A stretch of DNA of 64,000 nt from Pelobacter sp. (GCA_030824515.1 JAVBXN010000047.1:1-64000), one strand, 5' to 3'. Shown: positions 17,504-29,116, counted from the stretch's first letter. Notes: generated by a model not told the origin, from the letters alone. Translations and numbers: made by a program.

Positions 17504-18383
17504 CCTGCTTACCCAGCTTGATCAGTGTCACCAGTTTCCAGATCTTCCGTTCGTCGAGCATCCCGCTGAAGGCCGGCATTCCGTTGGCCTCAATGCCGTT
17601 GGCGATGATCGCAAACAGATCGGCGTCGGACCTAGCAGACCCTTTCAAAGAAGGCCCCAGCGTGCCCTCACGCTTGACGCCATGACAGGAGGCGCAATCC
17701 TTGGCATATATCGACAGCGCCTCGGCCTTGACCGTATTCAGGTCATTATATGGATTGTTCAGCACGTCCTGCAACTTCGGACCGTTGGACGCCTTACTGA
17801 CCGGAAGATCGGTTCCCAGCTTGCGCATATAGGCGATGATGGCGTCCATTTCGCTCTTCCCCTTAAGCTCATCCAGATCGGCCTGGGTATAGGGAAATTT
17901 CAGCAGTTTCATCTTGCGTTCCGAGTAGCTGGTATCAAGCGGAGCGTTAAGGAACGCGTAAGCCGGCATGTTCGATGCTGGAACTACCGACTGCGGATTT
18001 TCCATATGCTTGTGGTGCCACATCCCTTTCGGGTCCGGATATTTCAGTCCGATATGGGCCAGATCCGGTCCGGTGCGTCTGGATCCCCACAGATGCGGGC
18101 GATCGTAGACGAATTCGCCTGACCTGGAGTAACCGCCGCCATAGCCATAGCGCTCCACATCGGCAGCCAGGGTGCGCACCGTTTGGGAATGGCAATTGTT
18201 GCAGCCTTCCCGCATGTATATATCACGCCCTTCCTGCTGCAGCGGGGTATAGGGTTTCACCTCGGCAATCCGGTCTCCGGGACCGTTGATCCACTTGAAC
18301 GGAGCAATCATCGTAACGGTAGTGCCGACCATGATCACCACGAATGCCAGGATTATAAAGATAACGGGATTTTTTTCCAGCAT
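17496..18383 (-). CDS. ccoO: cbb3 oxidase CcoO with C-terminal extra cytochrome c domain
   Basis: A 295-residue protein. One N-terminal membrane helix (about residues 7-25) is followed by the CcoO monoheme domain with CNNCH at 61-65 and the 'GREGCNNCHSQ' context usual for FixO. Residues ~215-290 add a second cytochrome c domain with CASCH (~231) and a distal-Met motif GMPAF. CcoO is normally ~200-220 residues with one heme, so this is a fusion. It transfers electrons to CcoN. It begins 25 bp after ccoN. Confidence 0.92.
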   Translation of the reverse strand: MLEKNPVIFIILAFVVIMVGTTVTMIAPFKWINGPGDRIAEVKPYTPLQQEGRDIYMREGCNNCHSQTVRTLAADVERYGYGGGYSRSGEFVYDRPHLWGSRRTGPDLAHIGLKYPDPKGMWHHKHMENPQSVVPASNMPAYAFLNAPLDTSYSERKMKLLKFPYTQADLDELKGKSEMDAIIAYMRKLGTDLPVSKASNGPKLQDVLNNPYNDLNTVKAEALSIYAKDCASCHGVKREGTLGPSLKGSARSDADLFAIIANGIEANGMPAFSGMLDERKIWKLVTLIKLGKQDD

Positions 18384-18408
18384 GGTAAAGTCCTCGTTCC
18401 GTGGAGTA

Positions 18409-19809
18409 TTATGGTTTGGCTGCCTGCGTAACTACACCTTTTTGAAAGGTTTTGTAGATATTGTAAATGAACACCAGCAGGCCGGCCAGGTAGATGAAAC
18501 CGCTTACCGCCCGCATCTTGTAATAGGGAAAGATTGCGATCATGGTTTCCATGAAGCTGTAATGCAATGAACCGTCGGGATTTGTCGCCAGCAGCATGCT
18601 GGCCTGCTGGACACCGGCGATCCACATCGTAACGGAATAGATCAGCTGCCCGACCAGAACCAGCCAGAAATGAATATCGGCCAACCTGGTGCTGTATATT
18701 TCGGAATCGTTCATCTTGGAAACGGCATAGTAGATGGCCGCGAACAGCACCATCGAAACCCAGCCCAGCGCCCCCATGTGGACGTGCCCCGGAACCCAGT
18801 CGGTATAGTGGATAAAAGCGGAAAAGGTGCGCACCGCCTGCATCGGTCCCTGCAGGGTCTGCAAACCATAGAAGGTGATGCCGCAGATCAGGAATTTGAC
18901 CAGGTAGTTGGTCTTGAGCTGCTCCCATTGGCCATTCATGGTCAGATAGCCGTTAAATACCGCCCCCCAGGACGGGGCGATCAGCATGATCGAGAAAGCC
19001 ATCGCCAGTGTCTGGATCCAGTCCGGCACCGGTGTCCAGAGCAGATGATGCGCTCCCGTCCAAAGATACATGAATATCAGGCTCCAGAAAGCGACAATCC
19101 CCATACGGTGGCTGAAAATCGGGTTGCCGGTCACCTTGGGGAGGAAATAGTAGAATATGGCCAGGGGGGGCGTGGTCAGCACCATAGCAACCGCATTGTG
19201 TCCGTACCACCACTGCACATTGGCATCATTGGTTCCGGCAAAGGCTGAATATGACTTGAACAGATGCAGCGGCACCCCCAGGTTGTTGATCACGTACAGC
19301 ACGGTGACCCCGACCAGGGTGGCCATGATGTACCAGAGCGAAATATACATCTGCTCTTCCTTGCGTCTGAGGATCGTCATGAAGACATTGATCGAAAACA
19401 GCACCCAGATAATCGCGACCACGATCGCCAGTGGCCATTCCAGCTCGGCATATTCCTTGGTGCGGTTAAAGCCCATTGCCAGAGTCACCGCAGCGGAGGC
19501 AATGCCGATATTGAAGAGCCAGAGCGTCACCCTGGCCAACCCCGGACTCCAGAGCGGTGACCTGGTGAGCCGTTGCGTGATGTAGAAGAAGAGCGCGATG
19601 AAGCTGCCGATCCCCCAGCCGAAAATGCCCGCATTGGTATGAATGGGCCGCAGACGGCCATAGGTCAGGTATGGCGCGACATTAAGCTGCGGCCAGGCAA
19701 GCTGCAGCGAAATCAGGATTCCGACCAGAACGGCCACAGTTCCCCAGACAATACTCCAGATGATGAAACCTTTGACCGAGTCATCATAGTACCGCGTTGG
19801 TGCATGCAT
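18409..19809 (-). CDS. ccoN: cbb3-type cytochrome c oxidase catalytic subunit I
   Basis: A 466-residue polytopic membrane protein (about 12 helices) with clear CcoN features: RPIHTNAGIFGWG near residues 54-66 (low-spin heme ligand His), WYGHNAVA (CuB/heme region), HHLLWTPVP, and VPGHVHMGALGW. ATG at 19809 has AAGGAGCGGATTA before it. It reduces O2 at a high-affinity heme b3/CuB site in the inner membrane and pumps protons. It is the first gene of the ccoNOQP-cheX-deacetylase-ykgJ run. I saw no clear FNR box in the 96 bp upstream. Confidence 0.96.
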   Translation of the reverse strand: MHAPTRYYDDSVKGFIIWSIVWGTVAVLVGILISLQLAWPQLNVAPYLTYGRLRPIHTNAGIFGWGIGSFIALFFYITQRLTRSPLWSPGLARVTLWLFNIGIASAAVTLAMGFNRTKEYAELEWPLAIVVAIIWVLFSINVFMTILRRKEEQMYISLWYIMATLVGVTVLYVINNLGVPLHLFKSYSAFAGTNDANVQWWYGHNAVAMVLTTPPLAIFYYFLPKVTGNPIFSHRMGIVAFWSLIFMYLWTGAHHLLWTPVPDWIQTLAMAFSIMLIAPSWGAVFNGYLTMNGQWEQLKTNYLVKFLICGITFYGLQTLQGPMQAVRTFSAFIHYTDWVPGHVHMGALGWVSMVLFAAIYYAVSKMNDSEIYSTRLADIHFWLVLVGQLIYSVTMWIAGVQQASMLLATNPDGSLHYSFMETMIAIFPYYKMRAVSGFIYLAGLLVFIYNIYKTFQKGVVTQAAKP

Positions 19810-19905
19810 TAATCCGCTCCTTTTGGTAAGTCGAAAACTTATGCCGTTTTATGTAGGAATACTTCGTTATTTCAATTGTCCCGATTGTCCGGAGCACGAG
19901 CTATA

Positions 19906-21936
19906 TCAGAGCGCCTTGCCGGCAACCTTGAATACGAAGTCATAGGTGAGGATATCTTCCCATAAAAAGCCCTTGGCGGTGGAGCGGGTGTCATCGCTGT
20001 CACTGTAAGGCTTGCCTGGAATGTAGAACCAGTTCATGATCGCTTCACCGGACGAACGCAGGACTATCCAGTATTTACCCGGTTTCAAACGGCTGCCGGA
20101 ATCGGCCGGAAAGCCGAAATCCACCCAGTAATAACCAGGCTTGCGGGAGATGCTTTCCAGAGAAACCATCTGTGATCGAATGCCATCCAGAATATTCGGA
20201 CGGCCGCCGTCATCCCTGACCAGATCGACATATACATTACCATCGCCGCCGAATTTACGCATCGCCAGAGATACTTTATCCAGAGACATGCCGTTTTTCA
20301 GATTGAAGGCCTGGGCAAATATGTACTTGGAAGTTACATACTCCGAAGTTTCCTTGTCAAGTATCCGGGTGCCCACATCACCCTGGACGCTGTAACCGTC
20401 CACCAGATTCGGGAACTCCATGTTTCCGAAGAGCATCGCGGAACCGCCGGCCGGCTTTGAAGGTTTCTTGCCCGCAGGCCGATCCGCTTCCAGCTTTGCT
20501 ATGCGCTCCGCCTCAGCTTTTTCCCAGGCCAATCGTTTATTTTCAGCGTCCCGGCGGGCTTTGCGTTCCTCCTCGGCCTTCAGCTTGGCCAGGCGTTCAG
20601 CTTCTTTCCTTTCTTTTGCAAGCCGGTCCCTTTCACTTTGCTCCAGCGCCCTGCGTTCCTGATCGGCTTTCAGCGCTGCCAGCCTTTCTGCTTTAAGCCG
20701 TTCCTGTTCGGCGCGCTCCACTCGCAGGCGCTCCTGCTCGACTCGCTGCCGCTCTGCCAGTTCAAGTTTCAAACGTTCCTTTTCAGCACGTTCCAGCGCT
20801 TCACGTTCGGTTTTTTCCCGGGCAATACGCTCCTGTTCACGTTTTTTCAGCTCCACCCTGGAACTTTCCAAAGCAGCGTCCGGGCCTGAAACTGTTGTTT
20901 TCGCGGCCACCAGATTACTGATGATATAAGATCTCGGGGCCTTGCCGGTGCTCTTCACCGCCAGCTTGATGCTGTCGGACAGGAAAGATCCCTCGATCAG
21001 TTCGGAGTAACGCGGCAGATAAGGGGTGCCGCGCCAGGTATCGTTGATATCCCTGGAATCCAGTCCATGGGACTGCTTGATATGTCGGGATGATGTGAAC
21101 TGCCGCGATTGCTGGGGGTCATACTGAAGCCAGCCCAGATCGGGAAAATAGATCTCCATCCAGGCATGCCCCCCCTGCCCCATGCTCTGAACGATCGTGT
21201 TCCTGTTGTCGATCGGCACCTTCCAGGAGTCTTTCAGGGTAATACCACCCACGATACGGGCCGGTATGCCCACACTGCGCAACAGGGCTATGCTTAGGTG
21301 GGCAAAGTTTTGGCAATTGCCGCTCCTGGTTTCAAGGGTATACAATGCGTCATATTTGGGGGGATTGAAAGTGTACTTGATCGAATCGCTGACGTGGTTG
21401 GTAATAACCGAAACCGCCTCGTACTCGTTTTTTGCATCCGCGGTCAATCTCCGGGCCAGCTCGACAATCTCCGGGGATTCGGATTGAACCATCCCGGTTG
21501 ATTGAAGGTAGAACGCATCGTCGCCGGAGACCTTGCCGATCGGAAACGGGGTGCGGCTTTCCATGGCGGAGAGTTCGGAACGGACCTGAACGGTATAACT
21601 GAGATTGATTCTAATGTCGCTGGCAAGCCTGTCCCAGACGACTTTTTGAAAGCGGTTCCCGAATTTGTCCTGTTCGATCGATGAGCTTGTGGGTTGGGGT
21701 GAGATGTCGGTCTTCTGGGAATCCAAGGACTGGGTGACGCTCCTGCTGTGAAATTCGGCCGGCAGGGCAAAGCGGAACGTGAAGGAATCCACCTCACCCT
21801 TATCGACACTGAACTCCATCTGCTGGCGCATGGCAATACGGCTGTTGAGGCCGCCTTCCAGCATGAGAGTTTTGGCCCCGGCGGCAGAGGCTAAAAAAAG
21901 CACTGCCGCCGCGACCAGGATCATGAGCCGCTGCAT
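19906..21936 (-). CDS. Secreted transglutaminase-like protein with long coiled coil and C-terminal beta domain
   Basis: A 676-residue protein with a signal peptide (about residues 1-21). Residues ~25-150 look like an N-terminal beta domain. A transglutaminase core follows with an intact triad: GNCQNFA (Cys ~206), GGHAWME (His ~258) and YDPQ (Asp ~273). Residues ~355-490 are an uninterrupted Glu/Arg/Lys/Ala coiled coil of repeated RAEQERL-type units. Residues ~510-676 form a beta domain resembling the 'choice-of-anchor' sandwiches (AQAFNLKNGMSLDKVSLAMR). It is probably a periplasmic or outer-surface protein cross-linker or protease. Unlike the transglutaminase-like domain at 7559-10720, this one keeps its Cys. 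It is 96 bp upstream of ccoN on the same strand. Confidence 0.85.
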   Translation of the reverse strand: MQRLMILVAAAVLFLASAAGAKTLMLEGGLNSRIAMRQQMEFSVDKGEVDSFTFRFALPAEFHSRSVTQSLDSQKTDISPQPTSSSIEQDKFGNRFQKVVWDRLASDIRINLSYTVQVRSELSAMESRTPFPIGKVSGDDAFYLQSTGMVQSESPEIVELARRLTADAKNEYEAVSVITNHVSDSIKYTFNPPKYDALYTLETRSGNCQNFAHLSIALLRSVGIPARIVGGITLKDSWKVPIDNRNTIVQSMGQGGHAWMEIYFPDLGWLQYDPQQSRQFTSSRHIKQSHGLDSRDINDTWRGTPYLPRYSELIEGSFLSDSIKLAVKSTGKAPRSYIISNLVAAKTTVSGPDAALESSRVELKKREQERIAREKTEREALERAEKERLKLELAERQRVEQERLRVERAEQERLKAERLAALKADQERRALEQSERDRLAKERKEAERLAKLKAEEERKARRDAENKRLAWEKAEAERIAKLEADRPAGKKPSKPAGGSAMLFGNMEFPNLVDGYSVQGDVGTRILDKETSEYVTSKYIFAQAFNLKNGMSLDKVSLAMRKFGGDGNVYVDLVRDDGGRPNILDGIRSQMVSLESISRKPGYYWVDFGFPADSGSRLKPGKYWIVLRSSGEAIMNWFYIPGKPYSDSDDTRSTAKGFLWEDILTYDFVFKVAGKAL

Positions 21937-22032
21937 GGATATCCCTCCCGGCCAGGGTCTGAAGATTTAACGGCTGGCTGCAAACCGGAAAAAAGTTTAT
22001 CGCAAATGAGTTTATTTGCAACTACGAGCGGA

Positions 22033-23594
22033 TCACTCCCACTCAATGGTTGCCGGTGGTTTGCTGGATATGTCGTAAACCACGCGGTTGACACCCTTTA
22101 CCTCGTTTATGATCCGGCCGCTGATGCGCGCCAGGTCTTCATACGGCATCGGATACCACCCGGCAGTCATGAAGTCCTTGGTCTCGACCGCCCTCAAGGC
22201 AACTACATATTCGTAGGTCCGCCCATCACCCATGACGCCGACGCTCTTGACCGGCAGGAACACCGCAAAAGCCTGGCTGATCTTGTCGTAATGCCCGGAC
22301 GAATACAACTCCTCGATGTAGATCGCATCGGCCCGGCGCAGGATATCGGCATATTCCTTTTTCACCTCGCCCAGGATGCGGACACCCAACCCCGGCCCGG
22401 GAAAAGGATGTCTCCAGACCATCTGCCGCGGCAGGCCCAGTTCTTCCCCGATGGCCCGCACCTCGTCCTTGAACAGTTCGCGCAGCGGTTCCAGCAGTTT
22501 GAGTTTCATATAGTCAGGCAGTCCGCCGACGTTGTGGTGACTCTTGATATTGTGGGCCTTACCGGTTTTGGCTCCGGCCGATTCGATCACGTCGGGATAA
22601 ATGGTGCCCTGGGCCAGCCAGTTGGCGTCCTTGATCCTGTTGGACTCTTCATCAAAGATTTCAACGAAAAGCCCGCCGATGATCTTGCGTTTTTTCTCCG
22701 GATCGCTCTCCCCGGTCAGAGCCGATAAAAAGCGCTCTTCCGCATCGACCCGGATAACCTTGACTCCCAGGTTTTCAGCAAAAGTAGCCATGACCTGGTC
22801 GCCTTCACCCAATCGCAGCAGCCCGTTATCCACAAAGACGCAGGTCAGCTGGTCTCCGATTGCGCGGTGTATCAGCGCGGCGGCCACCGAAGAATCGACA
22901 CCGCCCGAAAGCCCCAGAATTACCTGGTCACTGCCGACCTGGCGACTGATACGCTCTACCGCGTCATCGATTATCCGGCCTGGAGTCCACTGTCCGTTGC
23001 AGCCGCAAATCGTGCGGACAAAGGTGTCTATCAGTTGCTCCCCGCGTGGGGTATGATTCACCTCGGGATGGAACTGCACTCCATAGAGGTTCCTGCCCAC
23101 ATCCTGAATGGCGCAGACCGGCGCGTTGGCTGTTGCCGCAACCACCTCGAAACCGGCGGGAACCCTTGAAACGTGGTCGCCATGGCTCATCCAGACCGGA
23201 CTTTTACCCTCCAGGTAGAAGTTTTCAAAAAGCGGACCCGGCTGCCCCACCGCCAACAGTTCGGCATGCCCGAACTCCCGTTTGCCGGCGGGAACGACCT
23301 CACCGCCGAAATGGCGGCTCATCAACTGCATGCCGTAGCAAATCCCCAGAACCGGCACGCCGAGCTCGAACAGTTCCTCGGCCACCGACGGCGCGCCATC
23401 TTCGTAAACCGACTTGGGACCGCCCGAAAGAATGATCCCGTTGGGAGCAAAGCTGCGGATTTCCGACATTGCCATATCAAAGGGGTGCAGCTCACAATAG
23501 ACATGCGCTTCACGCACCCGGCGGGCAATCAGCTGGGTATACTGGGAACCGAAATCCAGGATCAGGATCTTCTGGCTGTGGATATCGCTTGCCA

Positions 23595-23595
<1 letters not shown>
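22033..23595 (-). CDS. guaA: GMP synthase (glutamine-hydrolysing)
   Basis: 520 residues, the usual full length. The class I glutamine amidotransferase domain is at 1-195 (GICYGMQ with the nucleophile Cys near residue 84; HPE near 176). The ATP-pyrophosphatase P-loop SGGVDSS is near 231-237, and the C-terminal dimerisation domain ends TIEWE as in most GuaA. It converts XMP + ATP + Gln to GMP. The ATG overlaps the guaB stop (TAATG), so the two are coupled. An AT-rich hairpin GCAAAT/ATTTGC at 22002-22019, followed on the minus strand by six T, could be a weak terminator. Confidence 0.98.
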
Positions 23596-25124
<1,529 letters not shown>

Positions 25125-25168
25125 TCAAGGCAAAAGGGGGTATACAAACGGCTGGGCCATTCATTGGT

Positions 25169-26113
25169 TCAATCGCCGTCGCCAATGATGTCGGCAAACG
25201 CCTCAAAGTAACCCGGATGGTAAAGCTTCTTCTCTCCGCGCATTATTCTGACCGCTTCAACCGGAGGGGAGGCCGGACGGTAGGGACGGTCCATGGTCAG
25301 TGCGCAATAGGTATCGCAGATCGCACCGATCTGGGCGCTTGTCGGGATTTCACTCTCGTACAATTGGCGGGGATATCCGGTCCCATTGTAGCGTTCGTGA
25401 TGATCCAGCACCATCGAGAGGGAAACCGGATCAGACAACCCGATCTGGTGCAGCATCTTATGACCGTTGCGCGGATGGTGCCTGACGCGCAGATATTCCT
25501 TGGGGGTGAGTGCATCACGCTTTTCATGGATATCGTACGAGACATCCAGCATGCCGATATCGTGCAGCATGGCGCCGACACCGATCGGGACCAGTTCTTC
25601 GGGAGTCATGCCGAACAGCTTCCTGTGCATGAACATGGCAAGTATGGCAACCTGGGCGCTGTGCTTGAAGAGGTACACCTCGTAATGTCTGAATTTTGAA
25701 AGCAGCTCCAGCAGATCGAGTCGATCGTCTATGAGGAATTCGTGCTGGTCGAGAAAACTCCGGCATTTGTCGCAGATTCCCGGCCGGGCCGGATTTTTGA
25801 ACACCTCGCCGATATCACTCATCATGATATGGCTGAGAACCAGGTTTTTGGAGGTGCGGGAGATCTTCTCGTTACCACAGATATGCTTGAGGTTGCTCTC
25901 CACATAGAGCAGCACTTCATCGGAATTACAGCTGTCCACATAGACGAATTCCACGCCGCTTTGCCGCAAACGTTCCAGTCCGCTTTCCGAAAGGTCCGTT
26001 TCTCCATTTCGATATAGCGTATAATTCACCCCCTGTTTCACATAGAGATCAACAGCGGGAAAATATTCCGGCTCGATTGAATCAAGCACAATCGGTGAAA
26101 AATTTTTTGCCAT
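25169..26113 (-). CDS. HD-GYP phosphodiesterase (cyclic-di-GMP type)
   Basis: 314 residues. The N-terminal ~125 residues match the variable domain often seen before HD-GYP (contains 'GVEFVYVD'). The HD-GYP domain (about 135-300) has KHSAQVA, the HD pair in MLHDIGMLD, RHHPRNG, and the GYP motif HHERYNGTGYP. All metal-binding positions look intact, so hydrolysis of c-di-GMP or cGAMP is plausible. It is soluble, with no receiver or membrane domain. It is a single gene between guaBA and the M42 peptidase, on the same strand as both. Confidence 0.9.
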   Translation of the reverse strand: MAKNFSPIVLDSIEPEYFPAVDLYVKQGVNYTLYRNGETDLSESGLERLRQSGVEFVYVDSCNSDEVLLYVESNLKHICGNEKISRTSKNLVLSHIMMSDIGEVFKNPARPGICDKCRSFLDQHEFLIDDRLDLLELLSKFRHYEVYLFKHSAQVAILAMFMHRKLFGMTPEELVPIGVGAMLHDIGMLDVSYDIHEKRDALTPKEYLRVRHHPRNGHKMLHQIGLSDPVSLSMVLDHHERYNGTGYPRQLYESEIPTSAQIGAICDTYCALTMDRPYRPASPPVEAVRIMRGEKKLYHPGYFEAFADIIGDGD

Positions 26114-26204
26114 GTAAACCAGCCTCTATCTGCAGTCAGAGAGGCAGCACTCATCAGCCGCCTCTCCTGAACCAGTTTTTAGGTCCGGCAGATCATGCAT
26201 GCAC

Positions 26205-27278
26205 TCATCTCGGGATGAACTCTTCCCTTGAGGAGATCGAAGCCAGTGCCGCCACGATCAGCCTGGCGGCGTTTTCCAGATCCGCCAGCGAAACCGTCTC
26301 AACCGGTGTGTGCATATAGCGGAGCGGAATCTTGACCAGTGCGGTGGCCACTCCGCCGCGCGATATCTGCATCACGTTGGCGTCGGTGCCGGTAGCGCGG
26401 GGGGTGGCGGTGTGCTGTATGGAGATTTTTTCTTTCTCGGCGGTTTTTGAGAGCAGCTCGAACAGATGCGGATTGATATTGGCGCCACGGGCCAGGATCG
26501 GACCCTTGCCGAGCGCTACTTCACCGTTGTGCTTTTTCTCCACGTCCGGCTGGTCCGTGGCAAAGTCCACCTCCACGCAGATTCCCACATCCGGGTTGAT
26601 CGTATAGCAACTGGTGGTGCCGCCGCGCAGCCCGATCTCCTCCTGAACCGACGAGACCCCGTACAGGTCAATCGACAGTTTGCCGGCGGATGCGGCTACC
26701 AGGCGAAGCACTTCAGCCACCACGAAACAGCCGGCCTTGTCGTCAAAACCGCGCGAGGCGACCCGGTCGCCCTGCAGGCGGGTAAACGCGCTTTCAAATG
26801 TGACGGCATCCCCTACCCTCACCAGTTTTTGGGCCTCTTTTTTGTCCTGAGCACCGATATCGATATACTGCGACTCCAGTTTCACCACCGTTTCACGGTC
26901 CTTATTGTCCATCAGGTGGATCGGCTTTTTTCCGATCACCCCGGGCAACGGACCGGCGGAGGTGTGGACATTGACCCGTTTGCCGGGAGTCAGATGGGCA
27001 TCCACGCCGCCGACCGCGGCAAAATACAGGAAACCTTTGTCATCGATATATTTGACTTGCAGTCCGATCTCGTCGGTGTGACCGACGATCATCACCCGCG
27101 GCAGGTTTTTACCCTTGCCGCTGATGCGACCGAAGACGTTGCCCATCACATCGGTGGTCAACTCATCGCAGAAGGGAGCCACGTAATCGCGGAAAATCCG
27201 TTGGGCCGGTTGTTCATAACCTGACGGACTGGGGGCATCGAGCAGTTTTTCGAGAAACTTCAGTGAATCTTTGCGCAT
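26205..27278 (-). CDS. M42-family metallo-aminopeptidase
   Basis: 357 residues, usual for M42. Metal-site motifs are GHTDEIG (~66-72), GFDDKAG, VQEEIGLRGG (catalytic Glu pair, ~210-219) and VEVDFATD. Family members are dodecameric cobalt/zinc aminopeptidases (glutamyl or general) that trim cytosolic peptides; older annotation as endoglucanase is wrong. GAGGTG lies 14 bases before the ATG, which overlaps the upstream radical SAM gene by 19 bp, so it is the third gene of the rnc run. Confidence 0.93.
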   Translation of the reverse strand: MRKDSLKFLEKLLDAPSPSGYEQPAQRIFRDYVAPFCDELTTDVMGNVFGRISGKGKNLPRVMIVGHTDEIGLQVKYIDDKGFLYFAAVGGVDAHLTPGKRVNVHTSAGPLPGVIGKKPIHLMDNKDRETVVKLESQYIDIGAQDKKEAQKLVRVGDAVTFESAFTRLQGDRVASRGFDDKAGCFVVAEVLRLVAASAGKLSIDLYGVSSVQEEIGLRGGTTSCYTINPDVGICVEVDFATDQPDVEKKHNGEVALGKGPILARGANINPHLFELLSKTAEKEKISIQHTATPRATGTDANVMQISRGGVATALVKIPLRYMHTPVETVSLADLENAARLIVAALASISSREEFIPR

Positions 27279-28333
27279 TGTTGATACACCTCGTCAATGG
27301 AGTATTTAAGATCGTTTACCAGATTGTACCTGAAATAATCGTTATCCCTCTTGATCATGATTTCTTTTTTATCAAGCGTCAAATCCGCAGCGAGCCGCAT
27401 CGTCACGCCACGTCCGGCCAGCCGTTCCTGGTTGGACCGTTTATGCCCGGCAACATCAGACAGTCGCGAGGGGTGGCAAAATACATCAACCGAATCTCCT
27501 TCCGACACATAACGGCAAAGCAGATCGCCGTACAACTCTGAACTGACCAGCTGTCCCAGCGACGGGTGCCAGCAACCGGCCAAAACGGTATCCGCATTGA
27601 GTCCGTCATCGGCCTGGAGCCCGATGCGGATCACCGGCAGAGCAGACTGCAACGCTCGGTGCAAAAGCAGCTTGCAAAGCCTCACCCCCTGTTCCAGGCT
27701 CAAGGGGAAATACTCTCCGGCGCCATACCGCCGCGCCAGTTCGGTTCCACGAATAACGATCGTCGGATAGATCCTGATAAAATCGGCCCCGGCAGAGATG
27801 ACCCGCTCCAGCGACATCAACGAAGAATGCGGCGTATCGCCGGGCAACCCCGGCATCAGTTGAGCCCCGGCCAGCACTCCCTGCCGTTTGATGCAGCGGA
27901 TGGCCGCCTCGGATGCGGCCGCCGTATGACCGCGCCCGGATGCGTCCAGCACGGCGTCATCCATCGACTGGACACCCAGTTCAATTGTGCGCACGCCATG
28001 ATTTTTGAGCCACAATACCCGTTCAGGGTCAATACAGTCGGGGCGGGTCGAGAGGCGTACCGAGGAGATTTCGCCGCACTCCAACAACGGCTGCAAAGGC
28101 GCCAGCAATTCACCCTGAATTTTTTCGGGGAGAGCTGTGAAACTGCCGCCGAAAAAAGCGACCTCAACCGGTCGCCCGCCCGCACCGGACCGCCATGCGG
28201 CAATTTTGGAGAGTATCTCCACGTTGGTCGGCAGAGCGCCACCTGCACCGGATATGGTCCGCTGGTCACAAAAGACACAGGTGTGCGGGCAACCCTGGTG
28301 GCTGATAAAAAAAGGGACCGTAACCGGCTTCAC
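27260..28333 (-). CDS. Radical SAM protein, Elp3-like fold
   Basis: 357 residues. CPHTCVFC (CxxxCxxC) near residue 15 binds the radical SAM 4Fe-4S cluster, followed by GGSFTALP and the 'ELGVQSMDD' strand characteristic of the Elp3/HemN-like branch. The C-terminal ~60 residues are unlike the acetyltransferase domain of Elp3, so this is the short bacterial version often found next to rnc. The substrate is unknown; tRNA modification is the usual guess. The start overlaps rnc by 4 bp. Confidence 0.88.
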   Translation of the reverse strand: MKPVTVPFFISHQGCPHTCVFCDQRTISGAGGALPTNVEILSKIAAWRSGAGGRPVEVAFFGGSFTALPEKIQGELLAPLQPLLECGEISSVRLSTRPDCIDPERVLWLKNHGVRTIELGVQSMDDAVLDASGRGHTAAASEAAIRCIKRQGVLAGAQLMPGLPGDTPHSSLMSLERVISAGADFIRIYPTIVIRGTELARRYGAGEYFPLSLEQGVRLCKLLLHRALQSALPVIRIGLQADDGLNADTVLAGCWHPSLGQLVSSELYGDLLCRYVSEGDSVDVFCHPSRLSDVAGHKRSNQERLAGRGVTMRLAADLTLDKKEIMIKRDNDYFRYNLVNDLKYSIDEVYQQCAKIH

Positions 28334-29040
28334 TCAACCGGTCCCATGGAGGCCCTGATGCTGCCCAGCGCTTGCGCCGCCGCGGCCTGTTGGGCAATTT
28401 TTTTGGATTTTCCCTGGCCCTCACCGACACAGCGGCCGTCAAGCAGGACTTTGAAGTGGAACAATCGGTCATGCGGGGGGCCGGATTCCTCGAAGAGGCT
28501 GTATTCCGGCATCGAGGCGCCCAGCACTGAAAGCAGCTCCTGCAGTTCGCTTTTTGAATCACGCCCAAGCGTCAACGATTGCGGTTTCGCCGCCAGATCG
28601 GCAAAAAGCCGTTCAACCAGTAAGCGGGCGACCTCCAGACCGGCATCCAGGTAGAGCGCTGCCAGCAGCGATTCCAAAACATCCGCGAGGATCGAATCCT
28701 TGGTACGACCCGAGGATTGTTCCTCCCCACGTCCGAGCAACATGAACTCCCCAATATCAAGAGTCCTGGCCCGATCAGCCAGCATATCCTGTCCCGCCAG
28801 CCGGGCGCGGAGACGGGACAGGTCACCCTCGTCCCAATCAGGATGCCCGTGGTAGAGCAGCTCGGCCAACAGCATGCCCAAGACGGCATCCCCCAGAAAT
28901 TCAAGCCGCTGGTAATCGTTACCGTTGATCCCGTCCGATTCATGCAGATAGGAAGTGTGTGTAAGAGCACGCAAAAGAAGGGCCCGGTCTTTGAACCGAT
29001 GTCCCAGAACCGCTTCAAGTTGTTGTAAGTTCGAATTCAA
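28330..29040 (-). CDS. rnc: Ribonuclease III
   Basis: 236 residues. The RNase III signature RLEFLGDAVLG (~45-55) holds the catalytic Glu/Asp, and ADVLESLLAAL (~117-127) provides the second metal-binding Glu. A C-terminal double-stranded RNA-binding domain runs from ~160 with the KKIAQQAAAAQAL helix. It processes rRNA and cleaves dsRNA. It is the first gene of rnc-radical SAM-M42, divergent from tmk across a 147-bp gap. Confidence 0.97.
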   Translation of the reverse strand: MNSNLQQLEAVLGHRFKDRALLLRALTHTSYLHESDGINGNDYQRLEFLGDAVLGMLLAELLYHGHPDWDEGDLSRLRARLAGQDMLADRARTLDIGEFMLLGRGEEQSSGRTKDSILADVLESLLAALYLDAGLEVARLLVERLFADLAAKPQSLTLGRDSKSELQELLSVLGASMPEYSLFEESGPPHDRLFHFKVLLDGRCVGEGQGKSKKIAQQAAAAQALGSIRASMGPVE

Positions 29041-29116
29041 AGGCTGTATCTCCGGAGCTAAACTATAGCGACACGGTCAGATTTTGGCAACTGAAAGTCA
29101 TATCAGTGGAATTAGG

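Noticed and set aside
17028-18122. 364-residue plus-strand open frame
   Set aside because: It lies antisense to ccoP/ccoQ/ccoO, whose heme motifs are clear; the composition is that of a shadow frame.
19810-19905. FNR/Anr box before ccoN
   Set aside because: No TTGAT-N4-ATCAA match could be found in the 96-bp gap.
27566-28654. 362-residue plus-strand open frame
   Set aside because: Antisense to the radical SAM gene and rnc, both with catalytic motifs.
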